This document shows positions 1-9,110 of a DNA stretch of 64,000 nucleotides, in pieces. Below the pieces are notes generated by a model, which was not told where the DNA came from, made no database searches, and saw only the letters and a list, made by a program, of their open reading frames with translations. The translations under genes were made by a program, and so were the position numbers. Position 1 is the stretch's first letter, and every line of letters starts with the position of its first letter. Source of the stretch: CAVQSS01 sp963746605 (GTDB lineage: Bacteria > Desulfobacterota > RBG-13-43-22); contig CAVVCH010000053.1 in assembly GCA_963746605.1 (NCBI GenBank), positions 124,001-188,000 of the forward strand, read 5' to 3'.

Positions 1-192
1 GGACCACCGCTCCGTGAGGTCCGTGAGGTCCGGGAAGATGGCGGCTTCCCGGTGGGGCTCAAGGTGTATCATCCGCTTTTCGGGTCCGGTATCGTGGAGG
101 AATCTCCCCAGGACCGGAAGATTCGAGTTAAATTCCGGAGCTACGGCGTCAAGGTGCTGCACCTGGATTTTGCCCGTCTGGAAAAGGCGTAA
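1..192 (+). CDS. ATP-dependent DNA helicase, UvrD/PcrA type, C-terminal end only (partial)
   Basis: The window opens inside a reading frame that runs from base 1 to a TAA at 190-192, giving 63 residues. The segment KVYHPLFGSGIVEE followed by a basic KIRVKFRSYG stretch and a final LHLDFARLE resembles the small C-terminal domain that ends UvrD/PcrA superfamily 1 helicases, where a HPxFGxG turn is characteristic. That assignment is from family knowledge; no helicase motif lies inside the window. The folC start follows 7 bases later, so the two are probably cotranscribed. The 5' part lies outside the window. Confidence 0.6.
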   Translation, partial: GPPLREVREVREDGGFPVGLKVYHPLFGSGIVEESPQDRKIRVKFRSYGVKVLHLDFARLEKA

Positions 193-199
193 TAATCTT

Positions 200-1558
200 A
201 TGGATAAGCAGTATGAACCTCTGTCCCGGGACCCGGCCTATGACCAGGCCTTGTCCTATCTGTACGGTCTGCAGAAGTTCGGCATGAAATTCGGTCTCTC
301 CAAGACCGAGAATCTCCTTCAGGCCTTCGGCCGTCCCCAGGACCGGTTGAACCTGATCCATATCGCCGGCACGAACGGCAAGGGTTCGGTGGCAGCCATG
401 ACGGCCTCCATTTTTTCTCAAGCCGGTTATCGGGTGGGGCTTTATACCTCTCCCCATCTGGTGGACTTTCGCGAACGTTTTCAGATCAATGGGCGCCTGA
501 TCCCATCTGGGGTGACCTTGGACCTGGTCCAAGAGGTGAAGGAACGGACGAATCCTGAAGAACCACCCACTTTTTTCGAGTTGGTGACGGCCATGGCCCT
601 CATTTATTTCGCCCGGGAAAAGGTGGACCTGGCGATCATCGAGGCCGGATTGGGAGGCCGTTTGGACGCTACCAATATCATCGGGCCCCGGGTGACGGCT
701 ATCACCACCCTGGGAATGGAACATCAGGAATATTTAGGGAACACCTTGAGACGGATTGCCTGGGAAAAAGGGGGGATCATCAAACCCGGTATTTCCCTGG
801 TATCCGGGGTGACCCAACCGGCTGCCCGAGAAGTCATCAGCCGATTATGTCGGGAGCAGGGGGCCCCTTTGTTCCTAGCCGGCCGGGATTTTCAGACCCG
901 AAAAATCACGGGCGGCCGGTTCAATTACACCGGTTTTGGAAGGGTTTATAAGGGCTTGCGAAATAAACTGTTGGGCCCCCACCAGATTAGGAACGCCGGG
1001 CTGGCCTTAAGCCTGGTAAATCTTTGGCCGGTGAAGGGTAAGAACATTTCCGAGGAACAGATCCGGGAGGGGTTACTGCAGGTAAATTGGCCGGGGCGGA
1101 TGGAAGTCTGGCCTGGAAAAAAACGGATTGTTTTGGACGGCGCCCACAACCCGGCGGCCATGAAGGTGCTGGCCGATTCCCTGCCCGCGGCCCTACCCTA
1201 CCGACGGCTGCTCCTGGTGATCGGAATCATGCAGGACAAAGACATCCCGGCCATCCTGGCGCCTATCATCCCTCTTGCGGATCGGGTCTTTCTGACCCGG
1301 GCGGAATATCTTCGTTCGGCGGAGCCGGAAAAGCTCCTTTCCTTTTTAGACCGGGACCGTGACAAATGCCGTTTGGTTCCAGCCCTTTCCCAAGCGATTG
1401 ACCAAGCCCTTATTGAGGCGGTGGATGATGATCTGATCTGCATTACCGGTTCGCTGTTCGTAGTCGGCGAGGCCCGGGCCTACCTGGAGAAAAATTCGGA
1501 AATTCAAAGAAGGGCCGACCCGGCCGTTCTTGAATCATCGGGGCTCACAAAAAGCTAA
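200..1558 (+). CDS. folC: Bifunctional folylpolyglutamate synthase / dihydrofolate synthase
   Basis: Encodes 452 aa, the normal FolC length. FolC adds glutamate to dihydropteroate and to folates in the cytoplasm, using ATP. A Mur-ligase-type P-loop GTNGKGS lies at about residues 57-63. It is followed by TSPHLVDFRER, the EAGLGGRLDATN block near residue 150 and a HNPAA motif near 315, all typical of the family. I chose the ATG at 200 because it follows the preceding stop by a few bases and the protein then begins at the usual FolC N-terminus. A longer upstream extension in the same frame would overlap the helicase gene and has no similarity to FolC. Confidence 0.95.
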   Translation: MDKQYEPLSRDPAYDQALSYLYGLQKFGMKFGLSKTENLLQAFGRPQDRLNLIHIAGTNGKGSVAAMTASIFSQAGYRVGLYTSPHLVDFRERFQINGRLIPSGVTLDLVQEVKERTNPEEPPTFFELVTAMALIYFAREKVDLAIIEAGLGGRLDATNIIGPRVTAITTLGMEHQEYLGNTLRRIAWEKGGIIKPGISLVSGVTQPAAREVISRLCREQGAPLFLAGRDFQTRKITGGRFNYTGFGRVYKGLRNKLLGPHQIRNAGLALSLVNLWPVKGKNISEEQIREGLLQVNWPGRMEVWPGKKRIVLDGAHNPAAMKVLADSLPAALPYRRLLLVIGIMQDKDIPAILAPIIPLADRVFLTRAEYLRSAEPEKLLSFLDRDRDKCRLVPALSQAIDQALIEAVDDDLICITGSLFVVGEARAYLEKNSEIQRRADPAVLESSGLTKS

Positions 1559-1647
1559 CGTGTTATAAAAATTTGTCATTTTAGGTTGTAGTTCCATTCG
1601 ATTTATGCTAAAAAGGCGGAAAAAATGGAAAGGGTTTGATCTTGTCC

Positions 1648-3960
1648 ATGGGGGTCAATTCGGAAACATCCTGCCGGCGGTTGTTTGCCTGTATAATCTG
1701 TTTTTTTCTTTTTGGGGTCCCCTGGGCAGCCGCCCAGGAGACCCTTTTTTCCGGTGGTTCCTCATCCGAAAAATCCCCCTGGGAAATTGAGGCCCTGGAA
1801 TTGAATTATGACAAGGATACGAATGTATATACGGCTATCGGGGAAGTGGTCATCAAAAGAGGGGATCGGGTTTTAAAGAGTGATTATGCCCTCTTAGACA
1901 GAAACACCATGATCGCCGAGGCCCGGGGGAACGTAGAATACACGGCCGGGGGAGATGAACTGCGGGGCGATCAAGTAACGATCGACTTGAAAAAGCAGAC
2001 CGGCGAGGTGGAAAAAGGCCGTCTTTTCCTGAAGAAGAACAATTATCACGTCACCGGGAGCCGCATTTGGAAAACCGGCGAATCCAGCTATCGGATCCTG
2101 GACGGCACCATCACCTCCTGCGACGGGGAGGATCCCCCCTGGATTATCACGGCCAAAGATTTTGACGTAACCATGGAAGGGTATGGTGAGTTGCACCAGG
2201 CCTCTCTGCGAGCCCTCAACATCCCCGTCCTGTACACCCCCTATCTGATCTTCCCGGCCAAGACCAAACGGCAAAGCGGTCTGTTGATGCCGGAGCCCGG
2301 CTATTCCAACCCGAACGGCTTCACCCTCAATGTGCCTTTCTACTGGGCCATAACGGATAACCTGGACGCCACTTTTTACCAGTACCTCATGACCAAGCGG
2401 GGTTATATGCAGGGGTCGGAATTTCGCTATGTCGCCGGACCAAACTCCAAAGGGGCCATCATGGCGGACTACCTCTTTAAGGATTTGTTGAGCGAGGAAG
2501 AATTCAAGTCGGGACAGACCAATGCGCCCTATAACGACCGATTCTGGGTCCGGGGCAAGGCCAACCAGGATCTGCCGAAAGGGTTTGTGCTTAAAGTGGA
2601 CCTGGATTTGGTCAGCGACATGGATTACCTGAGGCAATTCCGCGGTTCGGCCAACGGCCTGGACCGCAATCGGCCCTATTTTCTAGGTGAATTCGGCCGG
2701 GATCTCGACGACGAGACGGTGCAGGCCCGGAGGAACACGGCGATTGTCACCGGCAGTCTGGGGAATTACAATTTTACCGGGGGATTTCAGTATTACCAGG
2801 TGTTGACCAATACCGATCAAGTCTTCAACCAGCTCCCCTATTTCCGTTATGACAGCACTAAATACGAACTGGGGAAAAATTTCTTTCTCCAGTGGAATTC
2901 CAATTATACTGATTATTGGCGCAAAAATCTGGACCGGGGCCAGTACCTGGAGTTAAGTCCGATTCTTTCCTATCCGTATAAATTTCAAAACGTTCTCAAC
3001 ACGGAGACCTCTGTCGGGGTCAACCAGTCCTTTTTCCAGGTGGAGAATAAGACCAGCACGGCGGTGGCGGATTGGGGTTCCCGAACCGTGCCGAATTTAA
3101 AGCTCGATTGGTCCACGGATATCCAACGCGTTTTTGATGTTTCCGATGAATCACTCCGTAAAATCAAACACAACATCCGTCCGCAGTTGGTGTATGATTA
3201 TACGCCGGACATTTCAAATAATAACACCACCGATTCTTTGCCGACCTTTACCTTCCCCCTGATTAAAAACAATACCCTCACCTATTATCTGAATAACACC
3301 TTTACCGCCAAGAAACTGATCGGAAAAGGAAAAGACGGGGAGGATCTTAATTCTTATCTGGATTTTATCTATTTTAAAGTTTACCAGACCTACGATTTCA
3401 ATGAGGCCGCTCGGGATCAAAATACCCCAAGAATCGTTGGAACCACAACCACCGGAACCACCGGAGTCACCCCCACCACCGGGATCACCCCCACCACCAT
3501 AATCACCCCCCTCCCCGGAACTATTGTACCCGGAATCACGACCGTCACTGGTCCGGTGAGACCTTTTTCCAACGTGACGGCCGAACTGGAGATTATTCCC
3601 AGTCCGTTTATCCGGTTTCGCTCCTATGTCGGCTGGTCGCCTTACGACAACCAGTTCGATTCTCAGACCCATACGCTCAGCCTGAACACCTCGGGGGGAA
3701 GTTGGGCCTCTGTGGAATATCAAACCCTCAGCGGGGAACAGTTCAGGCAGCTTAATTCTTCGTTGAACTGGAAAATCAATCCCATCTGGACGGCCAATTT
3801 TTTGAATAAATACTCCATCGATCAAAATAAGAATTATGAAACCACCGTGGGACTGGCTTATACCCATCAATGCTGGGGGATTAAAGCCAGTTATACGGAT
3901 ACCCCCGACAATAAACAATTCCTCCTTTCCCTTTCTTTAAAAGGGCTGGCCGAATTTTAG
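1648..3960 (+). CDS. lptD: LPS-assembly protein LptD (outer-membrane LPS translocon)
   Basis: About 770 aa. LptD with LptE inserts lipopolysaccharide into the outer leaflet of the outer membrane. A signal peptide (hydrophobic run ending WAAA) is followed by an OstA-type periplasmic domain (about residues 40-170, with repeated blocks such as GDRVLKSDYALLD). A long beta-barrel region rich in Tyr/Asn/Phe alternation then runs to a terminal Phe, as expected for an outer-membrane protein. An unusual Thr/Pro/Gly-rich insertion lies at about residues 600-635 (bases 3435-3550) and probably forms an extracellular loop. The ATG at 1648 is preferred; a TTG at 1636 is in frame but sits almost on the GGAAAGGG ribosome-binding sequence. 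Its presence indicates a diderm cell with LPS. Confidence 0.9.
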   Translation: MGVNSETSCRRLFACIICFFLFGVPWAAAQETLFSGGSSSEKSPWEIEALELNYDKDTNVYTAIGEVVIKRGDRVLKSDYALLDRNTMIAEARGNVEYTAGGDELRGDQVTIDLKKQTGEVEKGRLFLKKNNYHVTGSRIWKTGESSYRILDGTITSCDGEDPPWIITAKDFDVTMEGYGELHQASLRALNIPVLYTPYLIFPAKTKRQSGLLMPEPGYSNPNGFTLNVPFYWAITDNLDATFYQYLMTKRGYMQGSEFRYVAGPNSKGAIMADYLFKDLLSEEEFKSGQTNAPYNDRFWVRGKANQDLPKGFVLKVDLDLVSDMDYLRQFRGSANGLDRNRPYFLGEFGRDLDDETVQARRNTAIVTGSLGNYNFTGGFQYYQVLTNTDQVFNQLPYFRYDSTKYELGKNFFLQWNSNYTDYWRKNLDRGQYLELSPILSYPYKFQNVLNTETSVGVNQSFFQVENKTSTAVADWGSRTVPNLKLDWSTDIQRVFDVSDESLRKIKHNIRPQLVYDYTPDISNNNTTDSLPTFTFPLIKNNTLTYYLNNTFTAKKLIGKGKDGEDLNSYLDFIYFKVYQTYDFNEAARDQNTPRIVGTTTTGTTGVTPTTGITPTTIITPLPGTIVPGITTVTGPVRPFSNVTAELEIIPSPFIRFRSYVGWSPYDNQFDSQTHTLSLNTSGGSWASVEYQTLSGEQFRQLNSSLNWKINPIWTANFLNKYSIDQNKNYETTVGLAYTHQCWGIKASYTDTPDNKQFLLSLSLKGLAEF

Positions 3961-3973
3961 CCCCTAAAAAATA

Positions 3974-4002
3974 TTGACAAGCCTAAATAGTATGGGTATA
4001 AT
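3974..4002 (+). promoter_or_regulatory. Sigma70 promoter for rplM-rpsI
   Basis: A perfect TTGACA (3974-3979) and a perfect TATAAT (3997-4002) are separated by 17 bases. The rplM start codon is 34 bases downstream. Consensus match and placement are read directly from the sequence; strong constitutive transcription of the ribosomal protein pair is the inference. Confidence 0.85.
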
Positions 4003-4035
4003 ACCCTTTTTTTAACTTCATAGGGGTAGGGTACG

Positions 4036-4464
4036 ATGAAAACATTTCGACCTAAAGCAGGTGAATTTGAGCGGAAGTGGTATCTGGTCGATGCCAAAGA
4101 CCTGGTTCTGGGTCGGTTGGCCTCGGAAATAGCCAGTCGTCTGAGGGGTAAAATGAATCCCCGTTTTGTCCCTTATGCCGATATGGGGGATTTTATAATC
4201 GTAGTCAACGCCGAGCAGATCAAACTGACGGGTAGAAAAATAGACCAAAAGATATATTACCATCATTCGGGATTTATCGGCGGACTAAAATCCATCACCG
4301 CGAAAAAATTGATGGAAAAACGACCCGAAGATCTGATTCGTCAGGCGGTTCGAGGCATGTTGCCGAAAAACAGCTTGGGCCGGAAAATTAATAAGAAATT
4401 AAAGGTTTATGTGGGCCCGGAACACCCCCATCAGGCCCAGCAACCCATCACCTTAACGCTGTAG
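4036..4464 (+). CDS. rplM: 50S ribosomal protein L13
   Basis: 142 aa, the standard bacterial L13 length. The protein binds 23S rRNA and is an early assembly protein of the large subunit. The family landmarks LVLGRLASEIA, YHHSGFIGG and VRGMLPKN are all present in order. The ATG at 4036 follows a purine-rich GGGGTAGGG. rpsI follows 13 bases after the stop, the usual L13-S9 operon, behind a consensus promoter. Confidence 0.97.
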   Translation: MKTFRPKAGEFERKWYLVDAKDLVLGRLASEIASRLRGKMNPRFVPYADMGDFIIVVNAEQIKLTGRKIDQKIYYHHSGFIGGLKSITAKKLMEKRPEDLIRQAVRGMLPKNSLGRKINKKLKVYVGPEHPHQAQQPITLTL

Positions 4465-4477
4465 AGGTTAATTGATT

Positions 4478-4870
4478 ATGGCCGAAAAGGAATACTACGC
4501 CACAGGAAAAAGAAAATGCGCCATCGCCCGGACCTGGTTACGGCCGGGGACCGGTCAGATTATGATTAATGACCGGCCGGTGGATAATTACTTCAGCCGG
4601 GAAACCGCCAAGATGGTGGTCTTTCAGCCCTTGGAATTGACCGATACGGTCGGAAAGTTTGATATTTTAGTCAACGTTCAGGGCGGGGGATTGACCGGCC
4701 AGGCCGGGGCCGTCAAACACGGAATCAGTAAGGCCCTGTTGGTCTTTGATCCTAATTTGCGGGCTATATTAAAAAAGGCCGGGTTCTTAACCCGCGATTC
4801 CAGGATCAAAGAACGGAAAAAATATGGTCTGAAAGGGGCCAGGGCCCGTTTTCAATATTCCAAGCGCTAA
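4478..4870 (+). CDS. rpsI: 30S ribosomal protein S9
   Basis: 130 aa, normal for bacterial S9, whose basic C-terminal tail reaches the P-site tRNA. YYATGKRKCAIARTWL at the N-terminus and the terminal ARFQYSKR tail are diagnostic. The ATG at 4478 gives the usual MAEKEYY start and is preceded by GTAGAGG; a TTG two codons upstream is less likely. A rho-independent terminator follows at 4898-4935. Confidence 0.97.
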   Translation: MAEKEYYATGKRKCAIARTWLRPGTGQIMINDRPVDNYFSRETAKMVVFQPLELTDTVGKFDILVNVQGGGLTGQAGAVKHGISKALLVFDPNLRAILKKAGFLTRDSRIKERKKYGLKGARARFQYSKR

Positions 4871-4897
4871 CGGGTACCAGCAAACCAATATAAATTC

Positions 4898-4935
4898 AAA
4901 AGGGAAGGCCCGTAAGGGCGCTTCCCTTTTTTTTT
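4898..4935 (+). terminator. Rho-independent terminator of rplM-rpsI
   Basis: A GC-rich hairpin (arms AAGGGAAG / CTTCCCTT, extended inward by CCC/GGG with a GTAA loop) is followed directly by a run of nine T. It sits 30 bases after the rpsI stop. The T run ends only a few bases before the argC ribosome-binding site, so argC is presumably transcribed from readthrough or from a promoter within this short space. Confidence 0.85.
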
Positions 4936-4945
4936 GGAGGGGAAC

Positions 4946-5998
4946 ATGGTCGAATCCAAAATGAATGCCGTCATCGTAGGAGGATCGGGATATACCGGTC
5001 TGGAACTCTTGCGTCTATTGCTCCGGCATCCCCGGGTGAAGGTTGTCGGCGTTACCTCCCGGACTTACCAGGGCAAGAAGGTCCAACAGGTCTTCCCTTC
5101 CTTGGGCCATACGGAGCTTCTTTTTAGCGATCCGGCGGGCGGGGAGATCGCCCGGGAGGCGCATGTCATCTTTACCGCCGTACCTCATAAGGAGGCTATG
5201 GATATTATAGCCCGATTATTTCCGGATCCAAGGCTCAAGATTATCGATCTGAGCGCGGATTTTCGTTTTCAGGACCCGGATATCTACCAGGCCTGGTACG
5301 GTCCCCATCAAGCGCCCGATCTGCTGAAACAAGCGGTTTACGGGCTGCCTGAGATCCACACCCCGGCCATTCGGCAGTCCCGGCTGATTGGGAATCCCGG
5401 TTGCTACCCCACCAGTATCATCTTAGGGCTGGCTCCCCTGCTGAAGGAAAGGGTGATTGAAACGATGGGTCTGGTGGCGGATTCTAAATCCGGCGTCAGC
5501 GGCGCCGGCCGCTCGCTTAATCTGGGAAGCCTGTACTGCGAAGTGGATGAAGGGTTCAAGGCCTACAAAGTTGGCGGCGAGCACCGCCATACCCCGGAAA
5601 TTGAACAGGAATTGAGCCGGTTGGCCGATCAGTCGCTGACCATCACCTTTACCCCTCACCTGGTGCCCATGTCCCGGGGGATACTGTCCACCCTTTATAC
5701 CTATCCCCAAAAGGAAATGACCTGGGAGGACATTAGGGATCTTTATGCCACCTTTTACCGGGAAGCGCCCTTTGTCCGCTTACTGGAGAAGGGGGAACTC
5801 CCCAACACGCTCAGGGTCCGGGGTTCCAACTATTGTGAAATCGGGTGGCGCCTGGATCCTAGGTCGGGACGGCTGATCATCCTCTCGGCCATCGATAATT
5901 TGGTCAAGGGCGCCTCCGGTCAGGCTATTCAGAACATGAATATCCTTCTGGGTTGGGACCAGACTCTGGGGCTGACCCAACTGCCGCTTTATCCCTGA
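4946..5998 (+). CDS. argC: N-acetyl-gamma-glutamyl-phosphate reductase
   Basis: 350 aa, typical of type 1 ArgC. It reduces N-acetylglutamyl phosphate to the semialdehyde with NADPH in arginine synthesis. The N-terminal NADP-binding GGSGYTGLELLRLL is followed by DLSADFRF and the active-site GNPGCYPT, with the catalytic Cys near residue 153; HTPEIEQEL and SRGILST follow further on. The ATG at 4946 has a strong GGAGG five bases upstream. No other arginine gene is adjacent, so argC stands alone here. Confidence 0.95.
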   Translation: MVESKMNAVIVGGSGYTGLELLRLLLRHPRVKVVGVTSRTYQGKKVQQVFPSLGHTELLFSDPAGGEIAREAHVIFTAVPHKEAMDIIARLFPDPRLKIIDLSADFRFQDPDIYQAWYGPHQAPDLLKQAVYGLPEIHTPAIRQSRLIGNPGCYPTSIILGLAPLLKERVIETMGLVADSKSGVSGAGRSLNLGSLYCEVDEGFKAYKVGGEHRHTPEIEQELSRLADQSLTITFTPHLVPMSRGILSTLYTYPQKEMTWEDIRDLYATFYREAPFVRLLEKGELPNTLRVRGSNYCEIGWRLDPRSGRLIILSAIDNLVKGASGQAIQNMNILLGWDQTLGLTQLPLYP

Positions 5999-6002
5999 AA
6001 CC

Positions 6003-6117
6003 GTTTATTTGGTTTATTTGGTTTATATGGTTTATTTCGTTATATTGGACGGGTTCAACCGATCAGACCAATTGCCGAAACCATAAAACGAAACAAACGA
6101 AATAAACCAAATAAACC
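6003..6117. repeat. Tandem 9-bp repeats forming a long inverted repeat between argC and truA
   Basis: Four tandem units of GTTTATTTG or close variants occupy 6003-6038. A complementary block of CAAATAAAC-type units lies at about 6080-6117. The arms 6020-6039 (GGTTTATATGGTTTATTTCG) and 6098-6117 pair over 20 bases with one mismatch across a loop of about 58 bases. The right arm ends 12 bases before the truA ATG, so a transcript could form a long AU-rich hairpin next to the truA ribosome-binding region. Confidence 0.75.
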
Positions 6118-6129
6118 ATACAGACGAAT

Positions 6130-6873
6130 ATGTCGTCCCGAAATATCCGCCTCCTCATTGCTTATGACGGCACTGATTTCCAGGGTTGGCAGCGCCAGCC
6201 CCTGGTCCCCACGATCCAGGGGACCGTGGAAGACGTCCTGCAGAAAATCACCCGAGAGCCGATCACCTTGACGGGGGCCGGTCGAACGGATGCCGGAGTT
6301 CACGCCTGGGGCCAGGTGGCTCATTATAAAACGCTTTCGACCCTGACGCCGGGAAAATGGCAAAGCGCCCTTAACGCGCTTCTTCCTTCCGACATCCGCG
6401 TTCGATCGGTTCAGGAATCGCTTCCCGATTTTCATGCCCGGTATGACAGCCGTCTAAAAACCTACGATTATTATCTTTTGAATGGAGGCTGGCCGGCGCC
6501 TTTCTGTCGGCGTTACAGTTGGTGGATCGGTCAACCGCTGGATTTTGACTTGATGGGCCAGGGGCTGTTAACGCTCAAGGGAAGACATGATTTTTCAGCC
6601 TACCAGACGGCCGGGAGTGACGTGCGGCAGACGGTCAGGACCCTTTACCAGGCCGACCTGACCCGGTTACGCCGGGGAGGGGTCCGCCTGCGATTCCAGG
6701 CCGACGGTTTTCTTCGCCACATGGTCCGCAATCTGGTCGGATCCTTGGTTCGTCTGGGGACGAAAAAAATCACCCTGGAGCAGTGGCAGGGGATTTTGGC
6801 TTCAGGGGATCGGGCCCAGGCCGGCGCCATGGCCCCGGCCCAGGGGCTGTTTTTGCGAAAAGTGATTTATTGA
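6130..6873 (+). CDS. truA: tRNA pseudouridine(38-40) synthase TruA
   Basis: 247 aa, normal for TruA, which makes pseudouridine in the anticodon arm of several tRNAs. The N-terminal LLIAYDGTDFQGWQRQ and the catalytic loop GRTDAGVHA (Asp near residue 54) are clear. FLRHMVRNLVGSL near residue 200 is the second family landmark. No strong Shine-Dalgarno is visible upstream, where the tandem-repeat inverted arm ends. A short gene on the opposite strand converges on its 3' end. Confidence 0.95.
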   Translation: MSSRNIRLLIAYDGTDFQGWQRQPLVPTIQGTVEDVLQKITREPITLTGAGRTDAGVHAWGQVAHYKTLSTLTPGKWQSALNALLPSDIRVRSVQESLPDFHARYDSRLKTYDYYLLNGGWPAPFCRRYSWWIGQPLDFDLMGQGLLTLKGRHDFSAYQTAGSDVRQTVRTLYQADLTRLRRGGVRLRFQADGFLRHMVRNLVGSLVRLGTKKITLEQWQGILASGDRAQAGAMAPAQGLFLRKVIY

Positions 6874-6878
6874 CGCCA

Positions 6879-7031
6879 CTAAGGTTTTTTCGTTTGGACG
6901 GTTTCTTCCACCGTCCGGTAAATGCCCCGAAAGGCCTCGTCGAAACTGCCGATGGCCAGACGGCCGATTTCGATATATTTTATGACGATTTCCTTGGTCA
7001 CTTTCAGAATCAATTCTTCTTCCGGTTTCAT
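6879..7031 (-). CDS. Small conserved-looking protein, 50 aa, function unknown
   Basis: An ATG at 7031 opens a 50-codon frame ending with TAG at 6879-6881. The product starts MKPEEELILKVTKEIVIKYI and continues with EIGRLAIGSFDEAFRGIYRTV. It is amphipathic and helical, with the regular charge pattern of a real protein, and a GGGGG ribosome-binding run lies upstream. I recall similar very short proteins (Lys/Glu-rich, with an EIGRL..SFDE.F..IY core) in other deltaproteobacteria, but cannot name a family. It converges on truA and would be missed by a 60-codon cutoff. Confidence 0.6.
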   Translation of the reverse strand: MKPEEELILKVTKEIVIKYIEIGRLAIGSFDEAFRGIYRTVEETVQTKKP

Positions 7032-7063
7032 GATCTAAAACCCCCGCTGCAGTGAATAAGGTA

Positions 7064-7110
7064 AAGGCCTCTGCTTCAGGAAGAAGGCGTTTTCAGGAAG
7101 CAGAGGCCTT
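7064..7110. terminator. Perfect 14-bp stem-loop, probable terminator or leader hairpin
   Basis: AAGGCCTCTGCTTC (7064-7077) is exactly complementary to GAAGCAGAGGCCTT (7097-7110) around a 19-base loop. On the + strand it is followed by ATCTTTT, a weak T tract. It sits between the small minus-strand gene and mutL, so it may stop upstream + strand transcription or lie in the 5' leader of the minus-strand gene. Confidence 0.55.
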
Positions 7111-7261
7111 ATCTTTTAAGAAGAACCTTGGCAGCCCTCCTTGGTTTAAGCATACTTCATCGATGTCATAAAAAGCAAGATCTAGTCAACGGATTTTTTT
7201 AACCTGGCTGAGGGTGCCGGTTTATGTTATAGAAAAAAACACACGCTTCCTGCAGGGTCCT

Positions 7262-9053
7262 ATGGAAAACACAATAAAAATACTCTCCGAAATGCTGATC
7301 AACCAGATCGCCGCCGGTGAAGTGGTGGAGCGCCCGGCTTCGGTGGTGAAGGAGCTGTTGGAAAATGCGGTGGACGCCGGGGCCACCGAAATCCGGGTGG
7401 AGATTCAACAGGCCGGGACTTCCCTGATCCTGGTAACGGATAACGGCCGGGGGATGACGCGGGAGGACCTTTCGTTATCCATCGAACGTCATGCCACCAG
7501 TAAAATCAAGGGGCTCAACGACCTCTATGGCTTGCGAACCATGGGCTTCCGGGGCGAGGCCTTGCCCAGCATCGCCGCCGTCAGCCGCCTGTCCATTCGA
7601 TCCATCCCCCAGGGCGCCGGCAGCGGCCACCGCCTGGAAATCTGGGGTGGTGAGAAAAGGGGGGTGGTGGAGATCGCCGGGATCGCCGGGACCACCGTGG
7701 AGGTAAACGATTTATTTTATCATACGCCGGCGCGCCTGGCCTTCCTGAAAAGCCTTCGTGCCGAATGGAGCCGGATTCAATCGGCCTTTGAGCGGGTGGC
7801 CTTGGGGTTTCCGGAGATCCAGATGACCTTGCACCATAACGGGAAAAAGGTCATCCATTTGTTGCCGACGAACCAGCGCGCCTTTCGACTGGAAGAGCTC
7901 TGGGGAAAAGAGCGGACTTCGGGATTGATCGGGGTGGAAGGGGAGGAATTTAAAATACAGGTGCAGGGTTTCGTTTCCCCGCCCCAGGTGCACCTCAATA
8001 CCGGCCGCTATGTAGCCTTGATCGTTAACCGCCGCTGGGTCCGGACCCCTTTGCTTTATCCCCTGATCTGGCGTTCCTATCAGGGCCTGCTCCCCCAGGG
8101 CCGATTTCCTCTGGCCGCCTTGTGGATGGAGATCCCGCCCGAACTGGTGGATGTGAACATTCATCCCGCCAAGCAGGAGGTTCGTTTCAGCCATGAGGAA
8201 TGGGTGCTGGAGGTGGTACGAAAGGCCTTGGGCCGAGCCTTAAAGAACCTGACGCCCCTGGGGAGCCAAATTCCGGCCGGGCTATCTTGCGCCTTTTCAA
8301 GAAGCCACTTCGGAAGCATTACCGTTTCTTCGCGAACCGCAGGCGGCCTTGGCTTCACCGGCGGCTTTCCCCTCTCCCCCGGCCGGGCAGGGAGTTCGGG
8401 AAGAAGCCCAGGAGGACCTCGAAGCGGCTTCGAATTTTTCCAGGTCGCCGGTTTATGGGGAAACCGGTCCGTTTTCAGGACTGTTTTTACTGGGGCAAGT
8501 ATTCCGATCGTATCTTCTGGCCATGGGAGAATCGGGTCTGTTGGTAGTGGATCAGCACGCCGCCCACGAGCGGGTCCTCTATGAAAAATTTCTCCAGGGA
8601 TGGCGCCGGGGCGGGGTAGCCTCCCAGTTTTTGTTGACGCCCCTGGAACTCGAACTCTCGCCGACGGACCCGGAAACGGTCCGGGACCTGGAAACCGGGC
8701 TTCGGGCACTGGGTTTTGATTGGGTGCCGCCGGGCAATGGACCTACGTACCGGATTACGGCCATCCCGCAGGAATTATCGCCCGTCCAGGCGGCGGAAGC
8801 CGTGCAGGAGATTTTTGAGACCGTAACCGAAGGCCGCGAAACAAACGATCACCTCGATCAGACCGAAAGGCTTTTGAAGTCCCTGGCCTGCCACGGGGCC
8901 ATTAAAGCCGGCCAATCCCTGACGGAAGCGGAGATGCGAAACTTGCTGAGGGAATTGGATCGAACCGAGCAACCCTCTCACTGCCCCCACGGTCGGCCCT
9001 TGTGGTTTCTGTTGTCGCTGGATGAAATCGAGAGGAGGCTCAAACGAAAATGA
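7262..9053 (+). pseudogene. mutL: DNA mismatch repair protein MutL, interrupted by one frameshift
   Basis: The N-terminal GHKL ATPase part (INQIAAGEVVERP, ENAVDAGA, TDNGRGM, GFRGEALPSI) reads from ATG 7262 in one frame to about 8255. The linker and C-terminal dimerisation domain continue in the +1 frame to 9053. The switch falls in GCCCCTGGGG at 8255-8263, so one extra base there explains it. The C-terminal half keeps DQHAAHERVLYE, the DQHA(x)2E(x)4E endonuclease motif, plus ACHGAIKAG and CPHGRP, as in MutL proteins of bacteria lacking MutH. The gene would otherwise be full length (about 597 aa). mutS lies about 15 kb away. A sequencing error in a homopolymer-rich spot, a true mutation, or frameshifting at translation cannot be separated from this sequence alone. 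Confidence 0.85.
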
Positions 9054-9110
9054 CCCTCGCCGCCCTCAGCGCGGCCTCGGGCCGCACCGGGAAGGCCAAT
9101 CCCTCCCGCC

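Noticed and set aside
1605..1790. A 61-codon frame overlapping the lptD start
   Set aside because: It runs through the lptD signal peptide in another frame and has no protein features; lptD is far better supported.
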